From positions 2,058,501 through 2,122,500 of the forward strand of contig WAID01000005.1 in NCBI GenBank assembly GCA_016584495.1: 64,000 bases of DNA, given 5' to 3'. The notes under the pieces are model-generated. The model had not been told where the DNA came from, made no database searches, and saw nothing but the letters and a program-made list of their open reading frames with translations. Positions 48,446 to 60,430 of this stretch are shown one piece after another; the stretch's first letter is position 1; each line of letters begins with the position of its first letter. Made by a program: the position numbers and the translations under genes. The DNA comes from Celoporthe dispersa (lineage: Eukaryota > Ascomycota > Sordariomycetes > Diaporthales > Cryphonectriaceae).

Positions 48446-48768
48446 TATCACATCACTCGATGCTGCAATTTCTTGAGGCCACACCGCAAAGCACATTGCT
48501 GATTCATCAGATAGGCCAGCATATAGAATCGATCAAAGTTGGCAGCCATTGATTTGGTTTGAAAAAATTCAGGGTTCCGAGTTTACCTAAACGACTATCT
48601 TCAAAGGGATGATGAGAAGCGAGGACGAAATCCAGCCAAGACTCCAGACACGACACGTGTGCTCAACTAAGAAAACGCCAGCAGTCCTCTAGTTCCTCCC
48701 GACACCAGTCTTCTTCCTGTTCTTGTTCTTCTTTTCTAATTCCTGGGGGTCTAGGCGCCTTCTAAGCT

Positions 48769-51492
48769 CTAGGTCTGCTGCCCCGGGTGCCTCACCTGGG
48801 ACTTCCACAGGCCGTTGTGAGGCCATGTCCACTTGCTCAGGAAGTCCGGGTCGATACCATCCTCAAAGGCCTGGGTCCTCGCGTTGATCTGCTGGTTCAG
48901 CAGGGTCTGCCGGGCGGCGGCACCCTTGTTACGCAGGGTCGGGATCCGGTCGATGGCGTCCATGGCCAGGCTGAACCGGTCGGTCTGGTTCCTGATGGCC
49001 AGCTCAAGCGGGGTGTCGATGTTGCCCTTCTCCTTGTAGCCCCTGACGTGCAGGTTGCTGTTCGCGCCGGGCCGCTTGTACGTCAGGCGGTGCACGAGCC
49101 AGGGGTAGCTGTGGAAGTTGAAGATGACAGGCTTGTCGGCGGTGAAGAGCGCGGTCCACTCGCTGTCGGTCAGGCCGTGCGGGTGGTCCTCGTGCGAGAT
49201 GAGCTTGAAGAGGTCCATGCAGTTGACGCAGCGGATCTTGAGGTCGGGGAAGTGCTGCAGCAGCAGGTCGATGGCGGCCAGCGACTCGTGGGTGCTGACG
49301 TCGCCGCAGCTCGCCATGACGAGGTCGGGGTCCTCGCCGGCATCGGTGGAGAACTGCGGCCAGATGCCGATGCCCTTGGTGCAGTGCTCGATGGCAGCGT
49401 CCATGGGCAGGTACTGCAGGTGGTCCTGCTTGTCGGCGACGACGACGTTGACGTAGTTGGCCGACTTGAGGCAGTGGTCCATGCAGGACAGCAGGCAGTT
49501 GCCGTCGGGCGGCAGGTAGATGCGGACCACCTCGGGGGACTTGTTGGCGACCACGTCGAGGAAGCCCGGGTCCTGGTGGGTGAAGCCGTTGTGGTCCTGC
49601 CGCCAGACGACAGCGGTGAGCAGGATGTTGAGGGAGGCGACCTTGACGCGCCATTCGACCTCGAGACACTTCTCGATCCACTTACAGTGCTGCGAAAGGG
49701 GGAGGGAAAAAAAGGTAGGTGTGTCAGCAGGGGTCTTGGTCCACACTGGGGTCGGGGCGTTAACGACGTACCTGGTTGACCATGGAATCGATGACATGGA
49801 TGAAGGGCTCGTAGGAGTTCAGCAGGCCGTGGCGCCCGCTGAGGATGTATCCTCGAGCCAGCCCTCGACGGTGTGCTCGGACAGGATCTCCATGACCCGG
49901 CCGTCAGGGGCCAGGTGGCCGCCGTCGGCATCCTCGGGGAAGTACTCGCCCATCCACACCTTCTGGCCGGCCTCGTACACCTTGGCCAGCTTGTTGGACT
50001 CGGTCTCGTCGGGCCCGAACAGGCGGAAGGACTTTGGGTTCCGGGCGACGACATCCCGCAGGAAGGTCGACATGTTGACCATGGACGGCGCGAAGGTGAC
50101 GCCCGGCGAGTCCACCTTGATGGCGTAGTCCCTAAAGTCGGGCATCTTGAGCGGCTTCTTGAGCTGGCCGCCGTTGGCGACCGGGTTGGCGGACATGCGC
50201 CTGGTCCCCGCCGGGCAGATGGCCTTGCGCAGGTCGTCGCTGATCCTACCATCCGTGCCGAAGAGGCGCTCGGGCTCGTAGCTCTTCATCCACGCCTCGA
50301 GCAGCTTCAGGTGCTCCGGGTTGGTGCGCACGTCCGTGATGGGGACCTGGTGGGCGCGCCAGAAGCCGGAGAGGTACTTGTCGTCGACCTTGCGGGGCCC
50401 CGTCCAGCCCTTGGGCGTGCGCAGGATGATCATGGGCCACCTGGGCCGCACGGCCTTACCGCTGGCGCGGGCCTCAGACTGGTACTTTCTGATCTCGGTC
50501 ACGCACTGCTCCATGGTGGCGGCCATGGCCTGGTGCATGGAGTCGAGGTCGTCGCCCTCGACAAAGTACGGGGGTCCAGCCGTAGCCGACGAAGAGGTTC
50601 TCGAGCTCCTCGTGGCTGATGCGCGAGAGCAGGGTGGGGTTGTTGATCTTGTAGCCGTTCAGGTGCAGCACGGGCAGGACGGCGCCGTCCGTGATGGGGT
50701 TCAGGAACTTGGTGCTGTGCCACGAGGTCGCGAGGGGCCCCGTCTCGGCTCTCGCCGTCGCCCACCATGGTGAGCGCGATCAGGTCTGGGTGGTCAAAGA
50801 CGCTGCCGAAGGCGTGCGACACTGAGTAGCCCAGCTCGCCGCCCTCGTGGATGCTGCCCGGGGTCTCGGGCGTCGCGTGCGAGCCGATGCCGCCCGGGAA
50901 CGAAAACCACTTGAAGAAGCGCTGCATGCCCTCGGCGTCCTGGGACTTGTCCGGGTAGACCTCCTCGTACACGCCCTCGAGGTAGGACTGGGACAGCACC
51001 GCGGGTGCGCCGTGGCCTGGGCCTGACACGAAGTATGCGTCCAGGTCATACTTCTTGATCAGCCTGTTAAAGTGCATGTAGGTGAAGATCTGGAAGACTC
51101 GTGTCAGCCGTGAACCTCAGCCCAGCGCCCAGAAAAGGAAGTCTAGACCACGAAACCGCCCCCCCGCCCCCCAAAAAAAAACAGATTTTTTTCTCTTTTC
51201 TTTCATATATATACAAGAAGGGAGGAATAAACAACAAGCGTGTGCTGCCACTCACCTGGCCAGGGGCAGAGCCGAAGTGGCCCAGGAGGCGGGCCTTGAC
51301 GTGCTCCAGCTTGAGAGGCTCGCGCAGGAGGGGATTGTCGCGCAGGTAGATCATGCCCAGCGACAGGTAGAGGGAGGCCTTGAAGAAGTCATTGTACTGC
51401 TCGACCTCTTCCTTGGAGAGGGGCTCGCCCTTGACGGTCGAGCGGGCCTTTCCGAACGGGAGGATGCTCTCGATGTTGGACTCCTCAGCCAT
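48769..51492 (-). CDS. xylulose-5-phosphate/fructose-6-phosphate phosphoketolase (three single-base frame breaks)
   Basis: Three exons in transcript order: 51492-51256, 51089-49772, 49689-48769; introns of 166 and 82 nt. The enzyme is thiamine-diphosphate dependent and cleaves xylulose-5-P or fructose-6-P with phosphate to acetyl-P plus glyceraldehyde-3-P or erythrose-4-P, in the cytosol. Seen: YFVSGPGHGAPA; EGGELGYSVSHAFG; the ThDP motif MVGDGES...; HLNGYKINNPTLLS; EDHPHGLTDSEWTALFTADKP; HGLWKSQV-type end. Breaks: an extra base at 50747-50748 (after GDGES), an extra G in 50570-50574 (GYGWTP before YFVEGDD) and a missing base at 49851-49852 (GWLE before GYILSGRHGLL). Exon 2 is 1318 nt, exactly one more than a multiple of three, as two gains and one loss predict. 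Corrected protein 824 aa, the usual family length. Confidence 0.93.
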
Positions 51493-54400
51493 GATCAGGC
51501 GTCTTGGGACGAGAACCTTGTTCTCTCGTATGAGGATCTGGAAAGGGGGGGTGATGTTTGTTGTGTTCGACAACAGCTGCTCTGCTTGTTGTTTGATGGA
51601 CGAGGAAGAAAACCAAAGAGGACGAAAGAGAGACAGCCGGTCCACCCAGGGCAAAGAGGTAGGACTCTTATATATGGGAGAAAAAATGTCCCTCGAGCCT
51701 TCTCTGGCTAAAAACGAAGGGAGACAGTCGTCGGCTCATGGGCTCATAGACACACAGCCAAGCTCGGCGCCATACGTGCCTGGTCTTGGAGGGGCAGGTG
51801 GGGTGGGCACTGAGTATCCGTTCCGCGCTCATGCTCCACAAAACTTACCGGCCAGGACAGAAGACGTGCTGGAGCTATGACCTACGAGGGGGAGAGAGAT
51901 AGTGAGACTGAGAGAGGGGGCGGGGCGGGAGGGGTCGGCATTCATCGTGCTCGTAGACCGTTCTCGCTAGGGGCCGGTCTATCCGGGTTTCCGAGGAGCT
52001 CCTCAGTGGGTGGGTGGCCTGCTGCTCGGCTCAAGGATTCATTCCTGCTCCGGCCAGGAGATCTCTTGACAAGTGGACTCGCATATCATATTCATACCAC
52101 ATGCCTAGCAGAGGAGAAGGCCCGATGGGCTGGTACCACAAAATAGCACATGTCACGTCGAGGCTCAGGTTGGCTGGGTGTGGTCGCTCAGGGCCGCGGT
52201 GGCTTACGCTACACGCAGCAATGGTGGCCTGATTCTTGCGTGCGCTGCCCAGGGAACGATACGTCACTTCTTCACGCCAGTACATATGTACATGATAAAG
52301 TACTCGACGAGGGGGAAGGGGGGCCGGTCCTAGAGAACGGGGTTTGCACGAATTATTATCGCATGCATCGCCTGCACATGCTGTTGTGGTTCCGCGCTCC
52401 CCCAAAAAGCTGCAAGAATTGCCGGCCCTGCAACCGGTTACTCTTTGCCCTGTGGATCCTCTCCTCCTCTCTTGTCCCTGCGAACCCCTGCCGTGTACTT
52501 ACAGGGGAGGGCCGAGAACAAGAAAAACTATTGCGCCGAACAGATGGGAAGATGGTCAAACCGAGGGGCTGAGTTGAAGGCGACGGAAAACGAAGAAGCG
52601 GTCTCGGAGCTGCGTCGTGTGATGGTAGTGAGTATTTTCCAGGCAAGGAAGAGAGAGAGACAGAGGTAGAGATGGAGGGAGGATGGATCTCTGCATCACT
52701 ATAGTACGAGGGCGTCCATAATTCAACCTGCGAATCAGATAGACGAAAGGCTACTGCGCCTCAGTACCAATGTAAGAAGCACCTGACAGTGAGCGAATTT
52801 TTTCTTCTTCCCTTCTCTGTTTCTTCTTCTTCTTTTTCCAGCAGGTGAAAAAGATAGCGTCTCAATCTTTCTCTGGTCTATTGGAGGGGGGCCGACCGCT
52901 GGAATGTGTGGTAGCATGCAAAATGGGATGGCGTGGGTGAGAATGAACCACCCATCCGGATCCGACCTGTCACTGGCGGTCGGTCCCGGGGTTGTGGTTC
53001 CTCTTCCCACAAGCACCAGAGATCAGCAAACTCCAGATTTTCAGGGGACCCACCGGCAACGTCTCGAGACTCGCCAAAGCGACAGGGTGCAGCTGTCAAC
53101 GAGCGTGTGACTGCTGCTGCGACTGAAGGTCGCGAGATGGAGGAGAAAACAAAAAGGTTTATGTCTTTTCCAATCAGCCTCAAGGTGCATGGCCCTCGAA
53201 CACCTTGGTTCTCTCTTCTTCTTTGGGCTCTTCTTCTTGCTCCCACTCACGCCATCTTGTCCCTGTTCCCATCACAGGGAGCAAACACCAGCCACGACCA
53301 GACACCGGTGCCATGAGAGCCCGAGAGGCCGCCTGACCGACACAAGACAGGTTGAGCTTGGCATCTGAATCTCCTGTTCATAAGGTGAAAAACAGAAGAA
53401 AAAATTGAGAGGTGATGCTGGGCACACGAGACTTTGCCTGGTCAGACCCCAACACAAAATGCGTGGTGGGGGGGGGTCTGCAGGGCGCGGGCGAGGGAAA
53501 AAAAAAGATCAGGCCACTCACTCACTGCATCAAGCCGCCCGAGGGTAGGAGTCCGCCGCGGCCCAGGTGTGCGTTCCTATGTATGCTGTTCTCTCCGGCT
53601 CTCAGTGGGACGACAAGGCTCACGCAGATCAGCGACGGAATTACAAGACGCCTCCTCCTTTTCCCTCCTCCTTCCGACTGATCTTTATCTGAATTGTTCC
53701 ATATGCGGTGAGGAGAACATGGAAGATCACAGTCAGTCGGTCTCCCAGTCCGACTTTGTTCCCGGCCCGAGTCGCCATATCTTCTCTCTCTCTCTCTCTC
53801 CAGTGTTAGGCCGACCCTGCACTTCATCGCCGATGATGGGGCTGACTGCCACTCTGAGAAAAAGACAACTCCACTTTCAGCCATTCCTCATGCTTGTCAT
53901 CCGTAGATCCCTTCTGAACGAGGTTTGACCATGTTTCATACTATGTATGAGCTGGACGGCCTCATGGTTCTCTCATCACCTGCGAGTATTCTTTGGTCCG
54001 GAGCCGGAGAACTGAACTGCATTGGATGCGGCACATTGTATACCGAAAAACAAAAACCACCAGAGACCTCAAAGCTACAGCCTCTCTGTTGCAAGCTTGG
54101 CTATCCTCCCTAGCAACGGCTCACTATTATCACAGACCACGCTGTGAGGACCCTGAGGGGCCAAAGGATTCCGTCTTGCTTGCTTGCAGGATATCGCGGT
54201 GGGGGTTCCTGCAAGCATCCCAACTCAAATTTCGAGGCCATGCATGTGAATGACTACGTGCATTCGGAATAGGTTCTGATTTGCCGTCTCTCCACTTTAC
54301 CCCCCCTCTCTCTGACCTGGCTTGTCTCTTCCCTCCCCTCCCCCCTCCATCAACTGCTACCATAGTACAAGCACTCTTGACCAACAAATTCCGCGCCTTT

Positions 54401-55339
54401 ATCAAAGAAAGGTCCCCGAGGCTCCGGCGGCAAGAACTGGATAATATTCATTCTTCGGCCGATACAACCAGCGGATAATACGACTTGCCTCCGAGGCGGG
54501 ATATGCTGACCTCCTGTCCCCCTCCTTCACCACCTCGCCGTCCTGGCTTACCGTGAGATCGCAGCTCGACAGCTCGACTATCCCAACAAACACGTCCGCA
54601 GCGAGATCTATTCAAGTATTCTTGGAGAGCGCAAGTATGCATGTCTACGCTTAATGCAACGTTGCTGGTACAAGGCTGTGACCTATCACAAACAAAAATC
54701 CGGGGTAATTTGAGTGGACTGCGGGACCCAGGCTGGTGTATACAGTATTACGTAGTACCTTGCTGGAACATGCACTGGTGAAGGCCCACTTGTTCTTTTT
54801 TTCTAATCTTTTTATTTTTTTTTATTTTTGAAAAGAATTCTTCTGCTGCCTGTCAGCACTTGACTGTCAACGTTTTGAGCACAGCCAAATGCTGAGGCAG
54901 TCTCGGAACTCCAGCGAGCTTATATAAGTGCTCAAGAGCCCAGCGATGTTTTGAGGTATACATTGACCCGGATATCGCGGGACGAGTCTGAATACGTAGC
55001 CCCTCCCCCCCCAAAAAAAGTGTGATCATTAACCATAAAGCATAGGTAGGCCCAGTCTGGGTCGAATTCAGAATTAATCAATGGACGCCCCTAATTATTG
55101 CATGATTAGACGGATCCATAAACTGTACTGTACGCATGCAGGAATATCTTCAGCCGAATCTCATTATTAATTTTGACTAGATAAAATAAAATCGAGTGTA
55201 TCATGTCTATCGGTGCGGGTACCCTCCCACTGAACGTCCAAAAACACCGTTCTCTAAGCCCTTAATTACGCCGCCAATTTGAGCCACCCGTGTCAAAGCA
55301 CACTTGAGGAATGCCCCCTTCAACAAGTCCCAGGGACTT
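51493..55339. other. 3.8-kb intergenic region, no gene recognised
   Basis: The left part is the phosphoketolase promoter. Open frames of 120-165 codons around 52150-53930 overlap each other on both strands and show no family text. A (TC)n tract lies at about 53780-53800, and AT-rich DNA at 54800-55200. Confidence 0.5.
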
Positions 55340-56320
55340 TTACACGCGGAGATGAGACTCAGAGCCGACCTCGTGCATGCTCGCGCTCGAAGTGCTGCTC
55401 TCCTTGATGGGTACATGCGGACTGATGACACGGCTGGGGTGGAAACCACAGAACAGGATGGTGACCAAGGCCATCGGGAGCGCATCAAACACGTACAGCC
55501 ACCACTCCTTGCCCTGTAGCGACCCGTTGGACCCCGTAATGTACTCGGCCACACGGTAGATGGACCGGATCAGGATCAGGCAGCTGCTCGCGTACAGCAC
55601 GTACAGCAGGGCCTCCCAGGGCGCGGTGATCGTCTTGGCCCGGGCCGTGGGGTACCTCCGGATGCGCATGTGGAACAGGATGGCAGCGACGACAAAGAGG
55701 CCGAAGAAGGCGATCTGGACGCCGAGGCCACCGACGATGACCCAGTTGCCGGTCTTGACGTTGGCCTGGGTCTTGGCGTTGGCGAGGATGCCGCCTCCGC
55801 CGCTCTGGATGAAGAAGGAGAGGACGTCGCCGAGGACGAACACCTTGGTGAGCCACCTGGGGTTGATCATGGAGAACTGCTCGCCGTGGAGGAGGGTGAT
55901 GACTCGTCCGAGGACCATGTAGATGGATGCTGCGAAGAAGGTCGGGCCGAGGAGGAGGAGGAGGGACTGGATGATGTATGGGGTCTGGGTGTAGTCGGGA
56001 GCCTGGTTGGACGAGAGAACTCGTCCTACGTAACCCACGCCTTCGACTGTATTTTGGCACGTTGGTCGTTAGTTTTATCTGCTCAACACAGCCGGGCAGA
56101 CACAGCATCGAAAATGACTTGTGGCCGAGCAAGAGGAGGAGGAGGAGGAGGAGTGGTACTTACACAGACAGCCGACGATGAACGGTATGAAATACCAGGA
56201 TCGGTGCTTGACCGACAACCAGGTCTGGAGACAGGCTGTGGTAAAAAAGACCACGCACATCACGATGGCTGCCGCCATTGATGGCTTGTAGTGGTAGAAG
56301 ACAAACTCCACGTTCGCCAT
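55340..56320 (-). CDS. RTA1-like seven-transmembrane protein (lipid-translocating exporter family)
   Basis: Two exons, 56320-56164 and 56046-55340, with a 117-nt intron; 287 aa, intact. The start MANVEFVFYHYKPSMAAAI gives the YxPS entry motif of RTA1 proteins. Then come seven hydrophobic helices with family blocks: VGCLFEGVGYVGRV across the splice, TPYIIQSLLLLLGPTFFAAS, KVFVLGDVLSFFIQSGGGG, ILIRSIYRVAEYITG, EWWLYVFDALPMALV, and a short hydrophilic tail. RTA1/RSB1-type proteins sit in the plasma membrane and relate to sterol-drug and 7-aminocholesterol resistance or export of sphingoid long-chain bases; this protein's substrate is unknown. It diverges in orientation from nothing nearby: the next gene leftwards is over 3.8 kb away. 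Confidence 0.94.
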
Positions 56321-56993
56321 CTTGAGTCGATTTCTAGTGTGGACTAATAAGAGAAAAGATGCAGATCAATTCGGGAGGCTGAGATCGCCAGTAGGGATGA
56401 TGGAGTGTCAGACTGTGTCTGTTTGTTGCGACATGAGGAGGAGGCAGCCGAATGCCAATAGTTGAGGGTGGAATTCATCATCTTTATATCGTCTTCCGTT
56501 CCCGCTTGTTGTTGTGCTGCCTTGAGATGTTCTCTTTCCTGCTTCGCTCTCGCATGAAGAATTCCCGACCGCGAAAAAAAAAAAGAGAACCAAGTCTGTA
56601 TGATCCTATGAAGTATGCGAGGCTTAGCTGGGGTCTAGCCAGAATTCAATGGGCAGCCTCAACAGGACCAAGGCAGGTTTGGGGCTAGTCAAAGAGGTTG
56701 TGCCCTAAAAATACGCGTCAGAAGAGCCTTACATGGTAGAATCGCCTGATAGGGCTGAGAATCGGATACGCGTACAAGAGAGTGTCTTGCCCTTGCTTGT
56801 CTGACTTGTGAGTACGAATACGAGTCCTGAAGAGCAGACGCTAACATGTTGGCCCAGTGCTATCACTTCGGGAAGACAAGTGCTTAATTGTGTTCAAGCT
56901 TTCGATACAAGCTCTGATACCATCAAGGACGCTTGCGGGCAGACGAGCCCTGCTAAATGTCTCAAAAAGTCTTTTTTCTTTCTTTCTTCCCCT
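56321..56993. other. intergenic, no gene recognised
   Basis: Promoter of the RTA1-like gene and 3' flank of the Zn2Cys6 gene. No coding signal. Confidence 0.55.
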
Positions 56994-58453
56994 CTACGCT
57001 AAACGGTCCGCCAGCATCTCCATCGGCCATTGCAGCCAGTGTGCCCATTCGGGACCGAGAAACTGCGAGACGCTACGCAAGACAAAGACGGCAGCATCGC
57101 CAATAGCCCAGTGCCCTCTCCCGTGGTCCAGTAGGACCGCGTACCAGCCCATGACGGCCACAGCCTCTGGTCTTCGCTCTCTCAGCAGCTCGAAGAACTC
57201 GTTTGGGAAATACGCCCCCAGCAGAAGATCAGGCGGAACACGTTGTTGCCGCCTGGTGACCGCGCCAGGTCGTCAAAGCCAACCTGCAGGAAGTGGATAG
57301 CTGTCCGGCAGGCCTCCTTGGCGATCGGGTCGAGGGTGGGCGTGAGGGATATGAGCTGCCGCAGCATGTCGCATTCTTTCCCCACCGCGGACGAGCACGT
57401 CGCGATCGAGCTGCCCGCCCGCACGATGGGCGCGAGGTCAGACTCGAGCAGGATCGGCGACGTCTTGTCGTAGATGATCCTGATGCCCCTCTGCACCTGC
57501 GCTGACCGGACGAACCGCTCCAGGAAGGCTGCGGAGTCGCCCTCGCGGTTGCTCAGCACATCAGCCAGGAGGTGCCGGTTCAGGAAGCCAACAAAGAGGA
57601 TCATGGCCTCGCAGTTGGTCTTGTCGATGGTCTTGGTGGCGTTGAACAGCTCGATGGCCTTGGTCTGCAGCTGCACCGCCTGCTGGGAGTAGAATTCGCA
57701 GCGGTCCGGGCGCAGGTGGGAGAGATGCCGTGCTGAGATGGCCAAGATCTGATGGAGCAGGCATGGGGTTCCCAGACTTCTCTGCAGGACAAGGTTTGAG
57801 CCTATTGCGAGGAGTTTCGGGTCCAGGTCGGGGGTGATAGTGGCAGCCGTGCTTGTTGCGAAGTGGATCAAGAGCTCTGCGTGGTTCATATTGACCTCTT
57901 GATCCGGGTCGACCTGGGCTGTGTCCTCAGGCAGGTCGCTGAAGTCTAGCCCGGCGACACCAGGGAGATGTACCTGGGCCTGCCCATCCGGTGGCCAGGA
58001 CGACGCAAGGTGTGGAATGCTGGACGGAGGAAACCACTCTGGCGAGGCATCTGGGCTCTCTGGTGTGTCCGGCCTGTCTGTTGCGACAGTATTGTGACAC
58101 AAGTCCCCATTCTCCGCTGAAGACGGCGGGTCGACATTGGGTGTTCCGACGGGCGTGACAAGGGCATTTTGCGGTTGGTGTGTGGTAGCCTTGTGCCCTT
58201 TGCCCACTCCCGACCTGCTGACAACAGCTTCCGCGTACTTGCACGACCGGCCGACGACTTTACAGTTACCACATTGCGGCTTGGTTTCGTCGCACTACCA
58301 GGGAGGGCAGGTCAGTGCATTTTCTTACCGTGTCCACTCAGAGAGTAGAGGGCTAGTTAGTTGATGGCAGCGTACCTTCATATGGCGCTGCTTGCATGCC
58401 AGACAGCCGTTGCGGGACTTCTTGTGCTGTGCTCTCTGCCGTTCTCGCATCAT
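56994..58453 (-). CDS. Zn2Cys6 transcription factor, UPC2-like C-terminal domain (one frame break)
   Basis: Two exons, 58453-58376 and 58294-56994, with an 81-nt intron inside the zinc cluster. The splice joins NGCLACKQRHMK to CDETKPQCGNCKVVGRSCKY and completes C-x2-C-x6-C-x5-C-x2-C-x6-C. The start at 58453 lies 16 codons before the first Cys; another in-frame ATG at 58630 would add 59 residues. A disordered Pro/Ser region follows, then the regulator-type helical domain (NHAELLIHFATSTA; LLHQILAISARHLSHLRPDR; FYSQQAVQLQTKAIELFN; PNEFFELLRERRPEAVAVMGWYA). The frame breaks at the C5 run 57215-57219 (IFCWG before AYFPNEFFELL); adding one base gives 459 aa and a CDS divisible by three. The C-terminal domain resembles sterol-uptake regulators, but its target genes are unknown. 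Confidence 0.87.
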
Positions 58454-59885
58454 AGTGTGTGCCCTGGAGTGAATCTGTTCAGTATGGGAAGAGGAACCGA
58501 AAAGGAAGTACTCGTATTCTAGGAGAATTGAAGCAGTTGTGGGGGATTCTGGGTGTCTTGCTCCTAATGTCAGGTAGACGAGCGGCCCGTATTCGGTAAC
58601 GGAATACGCGTATTCACAGCGGGTTCGCATAACTAGGTACAGAATTACTTGGTGGTTGAATCAGGATTCAGTCTGCTTATGTGGGGCCTAAGCTAAATAT
58701 CAGCTCAGAACTCGGTCAGGCGAGGAAAAGTTCATAAATACACCATATCCGGCCATGCTACTGTAAAGTCTCGCCCCGGCCTAAACCCCATCTGGCTGAT
58801 GAAGGATAAACTCTAAATGCCATGGCCACGGCCAGACCTGGAGAATGTGCACCGCCCGCATAGAACCTTCAACATTATTGGCTTTGACTACGAAACCGAG
58901 CTGCGGAAGTAGTTGCAAATCGCAGCAGCTCCCTCCTATGGCACTGCGAGGACCTGGTCGCAAATGTCTCTGGCCTCCGAGCTAAAGAAAAAGAGAAAAG
59001 AATAAAACAGGGGGCCGGTAACTAGTCATGGAATAATGCGATGGCTCTCACTCGTATCATTGTATAAGAGGTGCGACGTAGGAAGCAGAACGGTTTGCCA
59101 TGGTACAACCCCAAGACCACCAAAGTAACAAATTTGGGCTCAATACCCCGATAGAATCACACGGTAGCACTCAAGCGCAGAAGTGTCGTCAAAGGATCTT
59201 GGTCAAGACGACACAGGAATTGATTCGAGTTCGTCAGGAGCTCGTATGAAGACAGGACTGTTCTACTGTGTTCTCTACGTGAGATCACAAACGCCTTAAC
59301 ATCTGGGTTTCGAAAAGATGAAGAGGACAGTCTCTTTTCGGAGGATGTTTACTTCGAGAATACGACTTCTACTTGTCCAGGATTTGAAGTGATAATCTAC
59401 AAGCAAATACAAACCATGGACATTCTCACGTCTCTTATAAACACGTCTATTTTGAGCTAATTCTAGTGCTCGTTGCCGGGTCAAATGCTTCTCATACACA
59501 TTTATCATTATCACCGGCCTCTAGATAGACTTGCCTTGCCAGTATGCTGTCTGAAGGCATAGTAACTAATACCGGATTGCAAAGTGGACGCGAAAATATC
59601 AAGACCTAAACCATAAGAGACTTTTGAGACACAGCTCTGTTACAAGTGACGGGGGCACGACCTCGCACCCCCAAACGTCTCTCACATAATGTTGGAACAG
59701 CGATTGAAATCATACGTCAAGAGAATGAAGGGGCATCATTGGGTATGGGGTCACATGGTATGGTTTTAGTATGGTGGCTGGTGTGTAAGAATTTATTACT
59801 GCCTTATCGAAAGGTCATGAATATTATGCCCAAGGTATTATATGTGCAAGGCGACTTCCCATGATCTGCCTGGAGATGAACCTCT
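58454..59885. other. intergenic, no gene recognised
   Basis: Promoter of the Zn2Cys6 gene plus the 3' flank of the GPI protein gene. Only short, motif-free open frames. Confidence 0.5.
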
Positions 59886-60430
59886 TCACAGGTTGGCCAG
59901 CACAGCAGCACCACCAAAGAGAGCACCCATACCGACGGCCGCAGTCTGGACGGGACCGTAGTTGCCCGAGGCGCTGGCGCTGGCGCTGCTCGAGGCTCCA
60001 GAGGCCTTGCTGGCGGCGGAGCTCTCGGCGGACGAGGCCTTGGACGAGGCGCTGGAGGAGAGGGAGGCCAGCTCAGAGGACAGCGAGCTGGCGGCGGCGC
60101 CGGTGGCGGTGCTGAGCATGGAGCCGATGGAGGAGGCGAGGCTGGCACCGTCGGAGGTGATAGACGACAGGGCGGACGAGATGTCGCTGTTCACGGAGGA
60201 GATCTCGCTGGACAGGGCCGAGGAGGCAGATGATGCGGCGCTGGCCAGGCTGCTGGTGTCGACGGCGGTCCCGGTCATGGACGCAGAAGAAGAGTCTTGA
60301 GCCTAGATAAAGTTCATTCCTGTCAGACCTGTGCTCCTACAGTGTGTGCAGGTGGGGCTTGTACAGAGGAGAGGGTCGGGCATACCAGAGCCATGGAGGC
60401 GAAGGCGAGAACAGCGGCAGTGAAACGCAT
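59886..60430 (-). CDS. small Ser/Ala-rich GPI-anchored cell-wall protein
   Basis: Two exons, 60430-60386 and 60302-59886, with an 83-nt intron; 153 aa, intact. Exon 1 encodes only the signal peptide (MRFTAAVLAFASMAL), and exon 2 begins AQDSSSAS. The body is a nearly pure Ser/Ala low-complexity chain (ASSASSALSSEISSVNSDIS; SSASSKASSAESSAASKASG), expected to be heavily O-mannosylated. The C-terminus GNYGPVQTAAVGMGALFGGA ends in a hydrophobic tail (AVLANL) after a small-residue omega region, the pattern of GPI attachment. No catalytic domain is present. Such proteins are structural or surface-covering wall components. An upstream TTTATATATT at about 60592 may be a TATA element. Confidence 0.85.

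Larger units (their letters stand above)
47632..48514 (+). ncRNA. probable spliced non-coding host transcript of snoRNA-like units
   Basis: There is no protein-coding frame here. Splice signals surround two of three C/D-like units: donor GTAAGT at 47632 with branch/acceptor CTAACTCTATCGCGTAG ending at 47831, and donor GTAAGTATG at 48309 with acceptor CAG/TAG at about 48510-48514. Each intron is about 200 nt and holds one unit. The middle unit lies before a possible acceptor ending near 48245. Filamentous fungi are known to carry snoRNAs in introns of non-coding hosts; the exon limits here are inferred. Confidence 0.5.

Noticed and set aside
48787..49779. 330-codon plus-strand open frame
   Set aside because: It is the antisense of phosphoketolase exon 3; its Val/Asp/Gly-rich text is the mirror of GC-rich codons, with no domain.
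53412..53928. overlapping 89- and 164-codon open frames
   Set aside because: Two overlapping frames on one strand plus one on the other, none with protein-family text.
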